Source: Streptomyces sp. CG4 (GTDB lineage Bacteria > Actinomycetota > Actinomycetes > Streptomycetales > Streptomycetaceae). From it: a stretch of DNA of 64,000 nucleotides. This document shows positions 26,509 through 34,353 of the stretch, piece after piece. The stretch's first letter is position 1. Each line of letters opens with the position of its first letter. The stretch is from assembly GCF_041080655.1 (NCBI RefSeq), contig NZ_CP163525.1:5394001-5458000 (forward strand), written 5' to 3'. Under the pieces are notes generated by a model, which was not told where the DNA came from, ran no database searches, and saw only the letters and a list, made by a program, of their open reading frames with translations. A program made the position numbers and the translations under genes.

Positions 26509-27108
26509 ATGAGCACGACGGCGGAACGCGACCGCGCGCCCAAACAGGACCGCAGCCGGGCCACTCGGCAGCGGCTCCTGGAGGCCGCCGTGGCCTGCCT
26601 GGCCGAACACGGCTGGGCGGGCTCCACCGTCGCCGTCGTCGCCGAACGCGCCGGAGTCTCGCGCGGCGCCGCCCAGCACCACTTCCCGACCCGCGAGGAC
26701 CTGTTCACGGCCGCCGTCGAGTACGTCGCCGAGGAGCGCTCCACCGCGCTCCGGGCGCTCTTCCCTGGCGGGCCCGCCGACCGCCGGGCCGTCGTCGCGG
26801 CCCTCGTCGACCTCTACACCGGCCCCCTCTTCCGCGCCGCCCTGCACCTGTGGGTCGCCGCCGGCAACGAAGACCAGCTCCGGGCGCGCGTGACCGAGCT
26901 GGAGGCCCGCGTCGGCCGCGAGACCCACCGCATCGCCGTCGACCTCCTCGGCGCCGACGAGTCCCGCCCCGGCGTCCGCGAGACCGTCCAGGGCCTGCTC
27001 GACATGGCCCGCGGCCTCGGCCTCGCCAACCTCCTCACCGACGACACCGCCCGTCGCGCACGCGTCGTCGCCCAGTGGGCCGCCCTGCTGGAGCAGGCGC
27101 TCGGCTGA
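26509..27108 (+). CDS. TetR family regulator, last gene of the catabolic operon
   Basis: The 199-residue protein has a clear N-terminal helix-turn-helix (TVAVVAERAGVSRGAAQHHF, residues about 37-56) and a helical effector domain. Being the last gene of the operon, it most likely represses the promoter at 17046 through CAAGCACGCTTG, by analogy with AtuR/LiuR-type control by an acyl-CoA intermediate. The regulator-operator pairing is an inference. Confidence 0.88.
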   Translation: MSTTAERDRAPKQDRSRATRQRLLEAAVACLAEHGWAGSTVAVVAERAGVSRGAAQHHFPTREDLFTAAVEYVAEERSTALRALFPGGPADRRAVVAALVDLYTGPLFRAALHLWVAAGNEDQLRARVTELEARVGRETHRIAVDLLGADESRPGVRETVQGLLDMARGLGLANLLTDDTARRARVVAQWAALLEQALG

Positions 27109-27111
27109 GCC

Positions 27112-27324
27112 GTTGTCGGTGCGGCCGGTTACGGTTCCCGCTCGGGCGACACCTTGCGGACGATCGTCGACCTCGACGCCGGCGCCGCCACCTGTTCACC
27201 GCCGTACGACCGGATCGAGACGGCCTGGGAGCCGTACGGCGCGGCGCTGGATCGATGAGTTCCGGACGCTGATCGCGCGGACGCCGGGCGGCCACCGCAC
27301 GGTGCGGGTGTGGGGCAAGTGCTG
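27112..27324 (+). pseudogene. Possible degraded coding remnant
   Basis: After the TetR stop, the same frame continues for 48 codons with good codon use (YGSRSGDTLRTIVDLDAG to EPYGAALDR) and then meets TGA. A neighbouring frame carries on with WIDEFRTLIARTPGGHRTVR and WGKC to a stop. The two halves read like one frameshifted C-terminal fragment, but I recognise no family. Confidence 0.3.
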
Positions 27325-27377
27325 AGCTGGTGAAGCAGGCCACATCCCTGTCCCGCGGGGCGCAGTACTCTTGCCGC

Positions 27378-27455
27378 ATGCTTCCGATGCTCGTTCGCCG
27401 ACGCCACGTGGACTACGTGCGCGTCACGAGCATGGGCTGTCGGCTTTCGGCCTGA
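27378..27455 (+). CDS. Putative Cys-containing leader peptide
   Basis: The 25-residue ORF contains VRRRHVDYVRVTSMGC near its end. This matches the RRHVD...S..C pattern of short putative leader peptides that recur upstream of metabolic genes, often sulfur-related, in Streptomyces. Its single Cys codon (TGT, 27438-27440) lies inside the 5' arm of an intrinsic terminator, and its stop codon lies within the hairpin. It starts 174 bases upstream of the oxygenase gene and probably controls its transcription. Confidence 0.65.
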   Translation: MLPMLVRRRHVDYVRVTSMGCRLSA

Positions 27456-27470
27456 TTCAGCCCCTTTTTT
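27434..27470 (+). promoter_or_regulatory. Attenuator-type terminator overlapping the leader peptide
   Basis: GGGCTG (27434-27439) pairs with CAGCCC (27458-27463). An inner GGCT/GGCC stem stacks inside, and TTTTTT follows at 27465-27470. The hairpin begins within the leader-peptide ORF, so ribosome position must affect whether it forms. It lies before, not after, a structural gene, which argues for conditional termination. Confidence 0.65.
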
Positions 27471-27551
27471 CTCCCTCTTCTTACGGCATCCTGGGCGCCG
27501 CCCTACCCTCGGCGGCCTGCCCGTGGCCCACACACCCCTGTGGACGCATCC

Positions 27552-28589
27552 ATGACCTTGCACACCTCGACGGCGACCCCGTCGTACGACCAGCTCCCCA
27601 TCATCGACCTGTCGGCCGCCGACCGCGGCCCCCAGGCCCGCGCCCTGCTCCACGCCCAACTGCACAGCGCGGCACACGACGTCGGCTTCTTCCAGCTCGT
27701 CGGACACGGCGTGACCCAGGCCGAGACCGACGCGCTGATCACCGCCATGCGCGCCTTCTTCGCCCTCCCCGAGGCCGACCGGCTCGCCCTCGACAACGTG
27801 AACTCGCCGCACTTCCGCGGCTACACCCGCACCGGCGACGAACGCACCGCCGGCGCCCGCGACTGGCGCGACCAGCTCGACATCGGCGCCGAACGCCCCG
27901 CCCGCATCCCCGGCCCCGGCGAGCCCCCGTACTGGTGGCTGCAGGGCCCCAACCAGTGGCCCGTCGCCCTCCCCGAGCTGCGCACGGCGGCCCTGGCCTG
28001 GATCGACAAGCTGAGCGCGGTCGCCGAGCGCCTCCTGCGCGAACTGCTGACCGCGATCGGCGCCCCCGCCGACTTCTACGCCCCGGTCTTCGGCGCCCGT
28101 GCCCACCCGCACCTCAAACTCGTCCGCTACCCCGGCAGCGCGGGCGACGGCACCGACCAGGGCGTGGGCGCCCACAAGGACTACGGCTTCCTCACCCTCC
28201 TGCTCCAGGACACGGTCGGCGGCCTCCAGGTCCACCGCGAGGACGGCCGCTTCCACGATGTGCCGCCCCTCCAGGGCGCCTTCGTGGTCAACCTGGGCGA
28301 ACTCCTGGAGGTCGCCACCAACGGCTACCTCCTCGCCACCAACCACCGCGTGGTCAGCCCGGCGGGAGCGACGGAACGCTTCTCGGTCCCGTTCTTCTAC
28401 AACCCCCGCCTGGACGCCCGCATAGACCCGTTGCCGTTCCCCCACGCCGCGCAGGCCCCGGGCGTCACGACGGATCCCTCGAACCCGCTGTACGCCGAGT
28501 ACGGCTACAACGAGTTGAAAGGCAAGCTGAGGGCACATCCGCTGGTGGCGGAGAGGCACCACGGGGACTTGCTGACGCCGGTGGCCTGA
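27552..28589 (+). CDS. Isopenicillin N synthase family 2OG-Fe(II) oxygenase
   Basis: The 345-residue enzyme has an N-terminal DIOX_N domain (LPIIDLSAADRGP, GFFQLVGHGV) and the jelly-roll Fe(II) site: His and Asp in GAHKDYGFLTLLLQ, the distal His in LATNHRVVS, and the 2-oxoglutarate-binding Arg-x-Ser in ERFSVPFFYNP. Isopenicillin N synthase proper lacks 2OG binding but shares the fold. The substrate is unknown. A leader peptide and attenuator upstream suggest control by amino-acid or sulfur supply. A GTG at 27540 is an alternative start. Confidence 0.88.
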   Translation: MTLHTSTATPSYDQLPIIDLSAADRGPQARALLHAQLHSAAHDVGFFQLVGHGVTQAETDALITAMRAFFALPEADRLALDNVNSPHFRGYTRTGDERTAGARDWRDQLDIGAERPARIPGPGEPPYWWLQGPNQWPVALPELRTAALAWIDKLSAVAERLLRELLTAIGAPADFYAPVFGARAHPHLKLVRYPGSAGDGTDQGVGAHKDYGFLTLLLQDTVGGLQVHREDGRFHDVPPLQGAFVVNLGELLEVATNGYLLATNHRVVSPAGATERFSVPFFYNPRLDARIDPLPFPHAAQAPGVTTDPSNPLYAEYGYNELKGKLRAHPLVAERHHGDLLTPVA

Positions 28590-28596
28590 AATCTTT

Positions 28597-28676
28597 CAGG
28601 GGCGCGGGGCTGTATCGATGTGCGGCTCCGCCGCGTGGGCGCGAGCAACCAGGCACGACCCGCTGCCGCCCACGCG
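28597..28676. repeat. Dispersed Streptomyces intergenic repeat with hairpin (copy 1)
   Basis: It begins CAGGGGCGCGGGGCTGT, the same as the copy at 38041, and contains CGCGTGGGCG (28632-28641) pairing with CGCCCACGCG (28667-28676). It lies between the convergent oxygenase and citrate synthase genes and may also terminate both. Confidence 0.7.
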
Positions 28677-28691
28677 CCCCGACCACCCCTC

Positions 28692-29792
28692 TCAGTGGGC
28701 GATATCCGCATACCCCTCGATGTCCTGCGGACTGCGCACTCCCGGTCCCACATACCGCGCCGAAGGCCGCACCAGGCGACCGGTGCGCTTCTGCTCAAGA
28801 ATGTGCGCGGACCACCCCGCCGTACGCGCGCACGTGAACATCGAGGTGAACATGTGCGCCGGCACCTCGGCGAAGTCCAGCATGATCGCGGCCCAGAACT
28901 CCACGTTGGTGGCGAGCACACGATCCGGCCGCCGATTGTGCAGCTCCTCCAGCGCGGCCTTCTCCAACGCCTCGGCGATCTCGAAGCGGGGCGCGCCCAG
29001 CTCCCGCGCCGTACGCCGCAGCACCCGCGCGCGCGGATCCTCGGCCCGGTACACCCGGTGCCCGAACCCCATCAGCCGCTCACCCCGGTCCAGGGCCTGC
29101 CTGACGTACGCCTCCGCGTCCCCGGTCCGCTCGATCTCCTCGATCATCCCGAGCACCCGCGACGGCGCACCCCCGTGCAGCGGCCCGGACATGGCCCCGA
29201 CGGCGCCGGACAGCGCGGCGGCGACATCCGCGCCGGTCGACGCGATCACCCGCGCCGTGAACGTCGACGCGTTCATGCCGTGCTCCGCGGCGGACGTCCA
29301 GTACGCGTCCACGGCCGCGACATGCTTGGGATCCGGCTCGCCCCGCCACCGGATCATGAACCGCTCCACGACCGACTTCGCCTTGTCGATCTCCCGCTGC
29401 GGCACCATCGGCAGCGTCTGCCCGCGCGCGGACTGGGCGACGTACGACAGCGCCATCACGGCGGCCCGCGCGAGGTCGTCCCGCGCCTGCTGCTCGTCGA
29501 TGTCGAGCAGCGGCTTCAGCCCCCACACCGGCGCCAGCATGGCGAGCGCCGACTGCACGTCCACCCGGATGTCCCCGGAGTGCACCGGGATCGGGAACGG
29601 CTCGGCGGGCGGCAGACCGGGGTTGAAGGCGCCGTCGACGAGCAGCCCCCACACGTTCCCGAACGAGACGTGGCCGACCAGATCCTCGATGTCGACGCCC
29701 CGGTAGCGCAGGGCGCCGCCCTCCTTGTCCGGCTCGGCGATCTCCGTCTCGAACGCGACGACTCCCTCGAGTCCGGGTACGAAATCGGACAT
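28692..29792 (-). CDS. Citrate synthase (second, short form)
   Basis: The 366-residue enzyme condenses oxaloacetate and acetyl-CoA (or a homologous acyl-CoA). Catalytic residues are visible: His in EHGMNASTFTAR, His in LMGFGHRVYRAEDPRA and an Asp-containing IMLDFAEVPAHMFTSMF. Its length fits bacterial type I citrate/2-methylcitrate synthases, and it is probably not the main TCA enzyme. It is divergent from pdxH across a 220-base promoter region. Confidence 0.9.
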   Translation of the reverse strand: MSDFVPGLEGVVAFETEIAEPDKEGGALRYRGVDIEDLVGHVSFGNVWGLLVDGAFNPGLPPAEPFPIPVHSGDIRVDVQSALAMLAPVWGLKPLLDIDEQQARDDLARAAVMALSYVAQSARGQTLPMVPQREIDKAKSVVERFMIRWRGEPDPKHVAAVDAYWTSAAEHGMNASTFTARVIASTGADVAAALSGAVGAMSGPLHGGAPSRVLGMIEEIERTGDAEAYVRQALDRGERLMGFGHRVYRAEDPRARVLRRTARELGAPRFEIAEALEKAALEELHNRRPDRVLATNVEFWAAIMLDFAEVPAHMFTSMFTCARTAGWSAHILEQKRTGRLVRPSARYVGPGVRSPQDIEGYADIAH

Positions 29793-30012
29793 CAGGCGGC
29801 TCCTCGTGATGTGTCGGCGGCGGTCACCCCCGTGATGCCCCGAACGGCCGGTGGTCACCCAAACCGCGGCGGGAACCAGCACGATATCCCCCGGTGCCAG
29901 CTCTGGGGACCCCATACGGCACTGAGTGCCAGCTCCGTTCGTATGCGGTGCGGCCTCGTCCCGTCCGATACGGCCCGCACGGGACGCCCGGCCGGTACGG
30001 CAAGATGACCGC

Positions 30013-30699
30013 GTGACCGACCGCGACCCGCTCCTGGACCCCGTCCTCGATCCCGCCGCCATGCGCAAGCAGTACCGGGCGGAGGGCCTCGCCGAACAGG
30101 ACCTCGCCAGCCACCCCATGGACCAGTTCGCCCGCTGGTTCGAGGACGCCGCCCGGGCGTCCCTGCACGGCACGGTCTACGAACCCAACGCGATGGTCGT
30201 CTCCACGGCGGACGCGGCAGGCCGTCCCAGCTCGCGCACCGTTCTGATGAAGCAGTTCGACACCGAGGGCTTCGTCTTCTTCACCAACTACGGCTCCCGC
30301 AAGGCCCGCGACCTCGCCGAGAACCCGCACATCTGCCTGCTCTTCCCCTGGCACCCGCTCGCCCGCCAGGTGATCGTCACCGGCACCGCCCGCCGCACCG
30401 GCCGTGACGAGACCGCCGCCTACTTCCGCACCCGCCCGCACGGCTCCCAGCTGGGCGCCTGGGCCAGCGCCCAGTCCTCGGTGATCGCCTCCCGCACCGA
30501 ACTCGACGCCGCCTATGCCGACCTGGAGGCCCGCTACCCCGAGGGCGAACAGGTCCCGGTCCCCCCGCACTGGGGCGGCTACCGCATCACCCCGGAGACC
30601 GTCGAGTTCTGGCAGGGCCGCGAGAACCGCCTCCACGACCGTCTGCGCTACGTCGCCCGGCCGGACGGCCACTGGACGGTGGAGCGCCTCAGCCCCTGA
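30013..30699 (+). CDS. pdxH: Pyridoxamine 5'-phosphate oxidase
   Basis: The 228-residue FMN enzyme oxidises pyridoxine/pyridoxamine 5'-phosphate to PLP. Family motifs are MRKQYRAEGLAE, PSSRTVLMKQFD, FFTNYGSRKARDLAENP, SQLGAWASAQSSVI and the C-terminal FWQGRENRLHDRLRY with WTVERLSP. The GTG start at 30013 gives the standard length. It is divergent from the second citrate synthase, an order also found in S. coelicolor. Confidence 0.94.
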   Translation: MTDRDPLLDPVLDPAAMRKQYRAEGLAEQDLASHPMDQFARWFEDAARASLHGTVYEPNAMVVSTADAAGRPSSRTVLMKQFDTEGFVFFTNYGSRKARDLAENPHICLLFPWHPLARQVIVTGTARRTGRDETAAYFRTRPHGSQLGAWASAQSSVIASRTELDAAYADLEARYPEGEQVPVPPHWGGYRITPETVEFWQGRENRLHDRLRYVARPDGHWTVERLSP

Positions 30700-30700
30700 G

Positions 30701-30760
30701 GGGCCCGGGAAGCCTGTGGGCCCGGGACGCCTGTGGGCCCTGGACACCTGTGGGCCCGGG
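30701..30760. repeat. 17-bp tandem repeat, 3.5 copies
   Basis: GGGCCCGGGAAGCCTGT (30701), GGGCCCGGGACGCCTGT (30718) and GGGCCCTGGACACCTGT (30735) are followed by a partial fourth copy GGGCCCGGG (30752). It starts 2 bases after the pdxH stop, and each unit carries the palindrome GGGCCC. Confidence 0.85.
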
Positions 30761-30770
30761 GAAACGCAGA

Positions 30771-30842
30771 CGACCCGCGAGCTCGGGTCCTCCGCCGCTC
30801 GGCGGAGAAGCCGGCCGGACGTACCGGCGAGCTCGCGGGTCG
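30771..30842. other. Three-way-junction RNA/DNA structure of unknown role
   Basis: CGACCCGCGAGCTC (30771-30784) pairs perfectly with GAGCTCGCGGGTCG (30829-30842). Inside are two hairpins, TCCGCCG/CGGCGGA (30791-30806) and GCCGG/CCGGC (30810-30828), the second directly abutting the closing stem. No T-run follows, so it is not a simple intrinsic terminator. It lies downstream of pdxH after the tandem repeat. Confidence 0.55.
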
Positions 30843-31146
30843 GGTGACTGCTTGGGATTGGGCCGGCTGCACGCGTCTGTCACGTGCTGGTCCGGCACCG
30901 CACTGGATGTGGTGGCGGACCGCTAGCCCGCAGCCACCTCACGCGTCCGGTTCTCATACATCTGCCGAACCACCTCCCTTCTCGTGTAACCGACACCTTA
31001 GGAAGCCGACGCGAGACGCTCAAGCTCTTTTTTCTCGGGAACAGGATGTGGGCTGAGTCACGTTCCAGTTGAATGAAGGCCAGTGAGAGGCCAGTGAAGC
31101 GAACCGCGCGCCGGATGCGCGCCGACGCAGCCTTCAGGGGGTCCAG
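30843..31146. other. Gene-free interval upstream of the PAS/GAF gene
   Basis: No reading frame with coding character was seen. The interval contains TTTTTTCTCGGG (about 31028) and a duplicated AGGCCAGTGA close to the gene start. AGGGGG supplies the ribosome site. It presumably holds the promoter, but no convincing -10/-35 pair could be named. Confidence 0.4.
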
Positions 31147-32592
31147 GTGAGTGCTTCCCGGCGGAGTGGGACCACCGATGAACTGGGGCCGGACGACCCC
31201 GGTGAGTCGGGGGGTTCCGATCTGCTCGCCGCGCTGCTCGACGGCATGGACGCCGCCCTGTGCGCCTTCGACGCCGACGGGGTCGTCACGCACTGGAACC
31301 GGGAGGCGGAGCGGATCCTCGGCTGGACGGCCGCCGAGGCGGTCGGGCGGCACGGCTTCGCCGGCTGGGCGGTGCGCAGCGCCGACGCCGAGGAGGTGCA
31401 GTCCCGGCTGATGTCGGCGATGCACGCGCAGGGCCGGCAGGTGCATGAGTTCGCGCTGGTCACGAAGGACGGCGGCCGGGTGCTCGTACGCACCCAGTCC
31501 GCCGCAGTACGAGGCCCCGACGGCAAGCCCGCCGGGCTGTACTGCGCGTTCAGCGAGGTGCACGCGCAGATCGATCTGGAGCGGTCGATCGCGCTGAGCG
31601 AGGCGCTGTTCGAGGACGCCGCCTGGGGCGTCGTCCTCATCGACGCCGATCTGCGGCCCGCCGTCGTCAACGCGCACGCGGCCCGGGTCCTCGGCATCGG
31701 GCGTACGTCCGCGCTGGGCCGGCCGCTCGGCGAGCTGCTCGCGCAGGGCGTGGAGGAGCTGGAGGCCGCGCTCACCCATGTGCTGTCCGAGGGCGCGCCG
31801 CCCGCGCCCGCCGAGCTGTGGGTGAGCCTGCGCACCGCGGAGGGCGAGAAGCGGCGCTGCTGGCGGAGCGGGTTCGTCCGGCTGGCCTCGCCGCTCGCGG
31901 AGGAACCGGTGCCGCTCGGCGTCGGCTGGCTCTTCCAGGACGTCACCGAGGCCAAGCAGACCGAGCAGGAGGCGGCCCTGCTGCGGTTCCGCACCAACCA
32001 GCTGCACCGTGCCGCGCGGGCCGCCGCCGAGTGCGAGGACCCGACCGAGGCGGCCACCGTCCACCTGGACTTCGCACTCGCCGGCTTCGCCGACCACGCG
32101 ATGATCGACCGGGTCGTGCCCGCCCCGAGGGTGGCCGGACGCGAGGACCGTGAGGACCGTGAGGAGCGCGAGGACCGCGAGAACGGGGACGACACCGAGG
32201 TACGGCTGGTCCGGCTCGCCGCGACGCCCGCCGGTGCGCCCGGTCCGAGCCTGCTCACGGGGGCGGCCGGGCTGCCGCTGCGCTACGAGACGGGGCATCC
32301 GGCGCTGCAGTGCGTGGAGCGGGCCGGTGCCGTGCGCGCGGACGCCGGGTCGATTCCGGCGGAACAGGCGCGGGAGTGGGCGCTCGCCCGGCAGTGGCCC
32401 GGCGACGCGGTGCACGCCCTGTGCGCGGTGCTGCGCAGCCGGGGGCGGACGCTGGGTGTGGTGACCTTCCTGCGCGGCTCCGGCCGGCACCGCTTCGAGC
32501 GGTCCGACTCGGCCTACGCCGAGGACGTGGCCGTCCGCATCGCGGCGGCCCTCGACCTGGCGGACGCGGCGCACGGCGAGAAGCAAGCCTGA
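31147..32592 (+). CDS. PAS/GAF sensor protein without visible output domain
   Basis: The 481-residue cytoplasmic protein has a PAS domain (AALCAFDADGVVTHWNREAE, residues about 37-56), a second PAS (LFEDAAWGVVLIDADLRPAV) and a C-terminal GAF-like domain ending LGVVTFLRGSGRHRF. A charged REDREDREEREDREN stretch lies between the second PAS and the GAF part. The PP2C phosphatase or kinase domain that usually follows in Streptomyces is missing, and no frameshifted remnant follows. It starts at a GTG. Confidence 0.85.
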   Translation: MSASRRSGTTDELGPDDPGESGGSDLLAALLDGMDAALCAFDADGVVTHWNREAERILGWTAAEAVGRHGFAGWAVRSADAEEVQSRLMSAMHAQGRQVHEFALVTKDGGRVLVRTQSAAVRGPDGKPAGLYCAFSEVHAQIDLERSIALSEALFEDAAWGVVLIDADLRPAVVNAHAARVLGIGRTSALGRPLGELLAQGVEELEAALTHVLSEGAPPAPAELWVSLRTAEGEKRRCWRSGFVRLASPLAEEPVPLGVGWLFQDVTEAKQTEQEAALLRFRTNQLHRAARAAAECEDPTEAATVHLDFALAGFADHAMIDRVVPAPRVAGREDREDREEREDRENGDDTEVRLVRLAATPAGAPGPSLLTGAAGLPLRYETGHPALQCVERAGAVRADAGSIPAEQAREWALARQWPGDAVHALCAVLRSRGRTLGVVTFLRGSGRHRFERSDSAYAEDVAVRIAAALDLADAAHGEKQA

Positions 32593-32663
32593 ACAGGGCC
32601 TGAACATGGGGCCTGAGCAGGGGCTTACGTCGCGCAGAGGGCCTGCACAGAGGTCTATGGGGC

Positions 32664-33419
32664 TCAGCGCCGGTAGAAGATCCGGTCGCCGTACTCCTGC
32701 ATCACGCGGCCGTTCCACTCGTGGCCGCCGTCGACGTTGCCGGAGCGCAGCAGCGGCGGCTCGATGCCCCGGTCGGCGAGGGTGGCGGCGGTGGTCGCCA
32801 TGACGGCCTGCAGCAGGGCGGTGGTGACGACGGTGGAGGCGGGCGCGAAGGGTGCCGGGATGGTGTCGAGGGTGAGTTCCGCGTCGCCGACCGCGATCTT
32901 CGAGTCCAGCACGATGTCGCAGTGGTCCTTCAGGAAGGTGCCGGAGGCGTGCCGGGACCTGGTCTGCGCGGCGTAGGCGACCGAGGTGACGCCGATGACC
33001 TTGAGGCCGAGGGCGCGGGCGCCGCGGGCCATCTCCACGGGCAGGGCGTTGCGGCCGGACAGGGAGATGATCACGAGGGCGTCGCCGGCGCGCACCGGTG
33101 AGGTGTCCAGGACGGCACTCGCGAGGCCGTCGACGCGTTCGAGGGCGGAGCCGAGGGTGGCCGGGGTGACGTCGACACCGACGACGCCGGGCACGGCGAG
33201 CAGGTTCATCAGGGCGAGGCCGCCCGCCCGGTAGACGACGTCCTGAGCGGCCAGCGAGGAGTGCCCGGCGCCGAAGGCGAACAGCCGGCCACCGGCGGCG
33301 ACCGTGTCGGCGAGCAGGGTGCCGGCCGCGGCGATCGGCTCGGCCTCCTCCTCACGGACCCGTCGCAGCAGGCCGATGGCGGCGTCGAAGAACAGGTCGG
33401 CAGGCGTGCCGTCGCTCAT
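32664..33419 (-). CDS. SIS domain-containing protein (GmhA/YckF-like sugar isomerase)
   Basis: The 251-residue protein contains the sugar-isomerase (SIS) domain: AFGAGHSSLAAQDVVYRAGG for phosphosugar binding and ALVIISLSGRNALPVEMARG with the Ser cluster. The family binds or isomerises phosphosugars and may act on an N-acetylhexosamine derivative. ATG 33419 gives the domain's natural start; a longer form to 33455 would add MIRDTDAAKGHR. It is divergent from dmdR1 with 204 bases between. Confidence 0.87.
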   Translation of the reverse strand: MSDGTPADLFFDAAIGLLRRVREEEAEPIAAAGTLLADTVAAGGRLFAFGAGHSSLAAQDVVYRAGGLALMNLLAVPGVVGVDVTPATLGSALERVDGLASAVLDTSPVRAGDALVIISLSGRNALPVEMARGARALGLKVIGVTSVAYAAQTRSRHASGTFLKDHCDIVLDSKIAVGDAELTLDTIPAPFAPASTVVTTALLQAVMATTAATLADRGIEPPLLRSGNVDGGHEWNGRVMQEYGDRIFYRR

Positions 33420-33623
33420 GCGGTGCCCCTTCGCAGCGTCTGTGTCGCGGATCACCGTGCGGTCTGGACCAGTGCGGTGTCAATACGGCACCTCGACGGC
33501 CGGAATCCCCACGGTGGCCCCCCGTTTTCCCGCCGGCCCCCGATTGTCAGTGGGATCCGGCAGAATTGGTGCCAGGGCCAGCGCACGCGCCGGGCTTCCG
33601 GCAGAGGTAATCGAGGGGCACGT

Positions 33624-34316
33624 ATGTCCGGACTGATCGACACCACGGAGATGTATCTCCGCACCATCCTCGAGCTCGAAGAGGAAGGCGTCGTCCCCAT
33701 GCGCGCCCGCATCGCGGAGCGGCTGGACCAGAGCGGGCCGACGGTGAGCCAGACGGTGGCGCGCATGGAGCGCGACGGCCTGGTGTCCGTGGCCAGCGAC
33801 CGCCATCTGGAGCTGACCGACGAGGGCCGCAGGCTCGCCACGCGCGTGATGCGCAAGCACCGGCTGGCCGAGTGCCTCCTCGTCGATGTGATCGGCCTGG
33901 AGTGGGAGCAGGTGCACGCGGAGGCCTGTCGCTGGGAGCACGTGATGAGCGAGGCCGTGGAGCGCCGCGTCCTGGAGCTGCTGCGGCACCCCACCGAGTC
34001 GCCGTACGGCAACCCGATCCCGGGCCTGGAGGAGCTGGGCGAGAAGGACGGCGCCAACCCGTTCCTGGACGAGAGCATGGTCTCGCTGGCCGACCTCGAC
34101 CCGGGCTCGGACGGCAAGACGGTCGTCGTCCGCCGGATCGGCGAGCCGATCCAGACGGACGCGCAGCTGATGTACACGCTGCGGCGCGCGGGTGTGCAGC
34201 CCGGCTCCGTGGTGAGCGTGACGGAGTCGGCCGGCGGTGTCCTGGTGGGCAGCGGTGGCGAGGCGGCCGAGCTGGAGGCGGACGTCGCCTCGCACGTGTT
34301 CGTCGCCAAGCGCTGA
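33624..34316 (+). CDS. dmdR1: DtxR-family iron-dependent repressor
   Basis: The 230-residue protein has the same length and features as DmdR1 of S. coelicolor: a winged helix (MRARIAERLDQSGPTVSQTV with recognition SGPTVSQ), a dimerisation/metal domain with the Met-Cys-His ligand region LAECLLVDVIGLEWEQVHAE, ACRWEHVMSEAVERR, and a C-terminal SH3-like domain. Loaded with Fe(II), it represses siderophore and iron genes. No full iron box was found in this window, so its targets are elsewhere. A minus-strand ORF covers the gene, as reported for S. coelicolor adm. Confidence 0.92.
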   Translation: MSGLIDTTEMYLRTILELEEEGVVPMRARIAERLDQSGPTVSQTVARMERDGLVSVASDRHLELTDEGRRLATRVMRKHRLAECLLVDVIGLEWEQVHAEACRWEHVMSEAVERRVLELLRHPTESPYGNPIPGLEELGEKDGANPFLDESMVSLADLDPGSDGKTVVVRRIGEPIQTDAQLMYTLRRAGVQPGSVVSVTESAGGVLVGSGGEAAELEADVASHVFVAKR

Positions 34317-34325
34317 ACAGGTGAG

Positions 34326-34353
34326 GGCCCCGGCGCCGTGTGGCGCCGGGGCC
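34326..34353 (+). terminator. Terminator after dmdR1
   Basis: GGCCCCGGCGCC (34326-34337) and GGCGCCGGGGCC (34342-34353) form a perfect 12-bp stem with a GTGT loop, starting 10 bases past the dmdR1 stop. A C/T-rich tail, TGTCCTCCCC, follows. Confidence 0.75.

Noticed and set aside
30771..30842. tRNA-like cloverleaf
   Set aside because: It has only two inner arms and lacks the T-loop GGTTCGAATCC and D-loop consensus, so it is not a tRNA.
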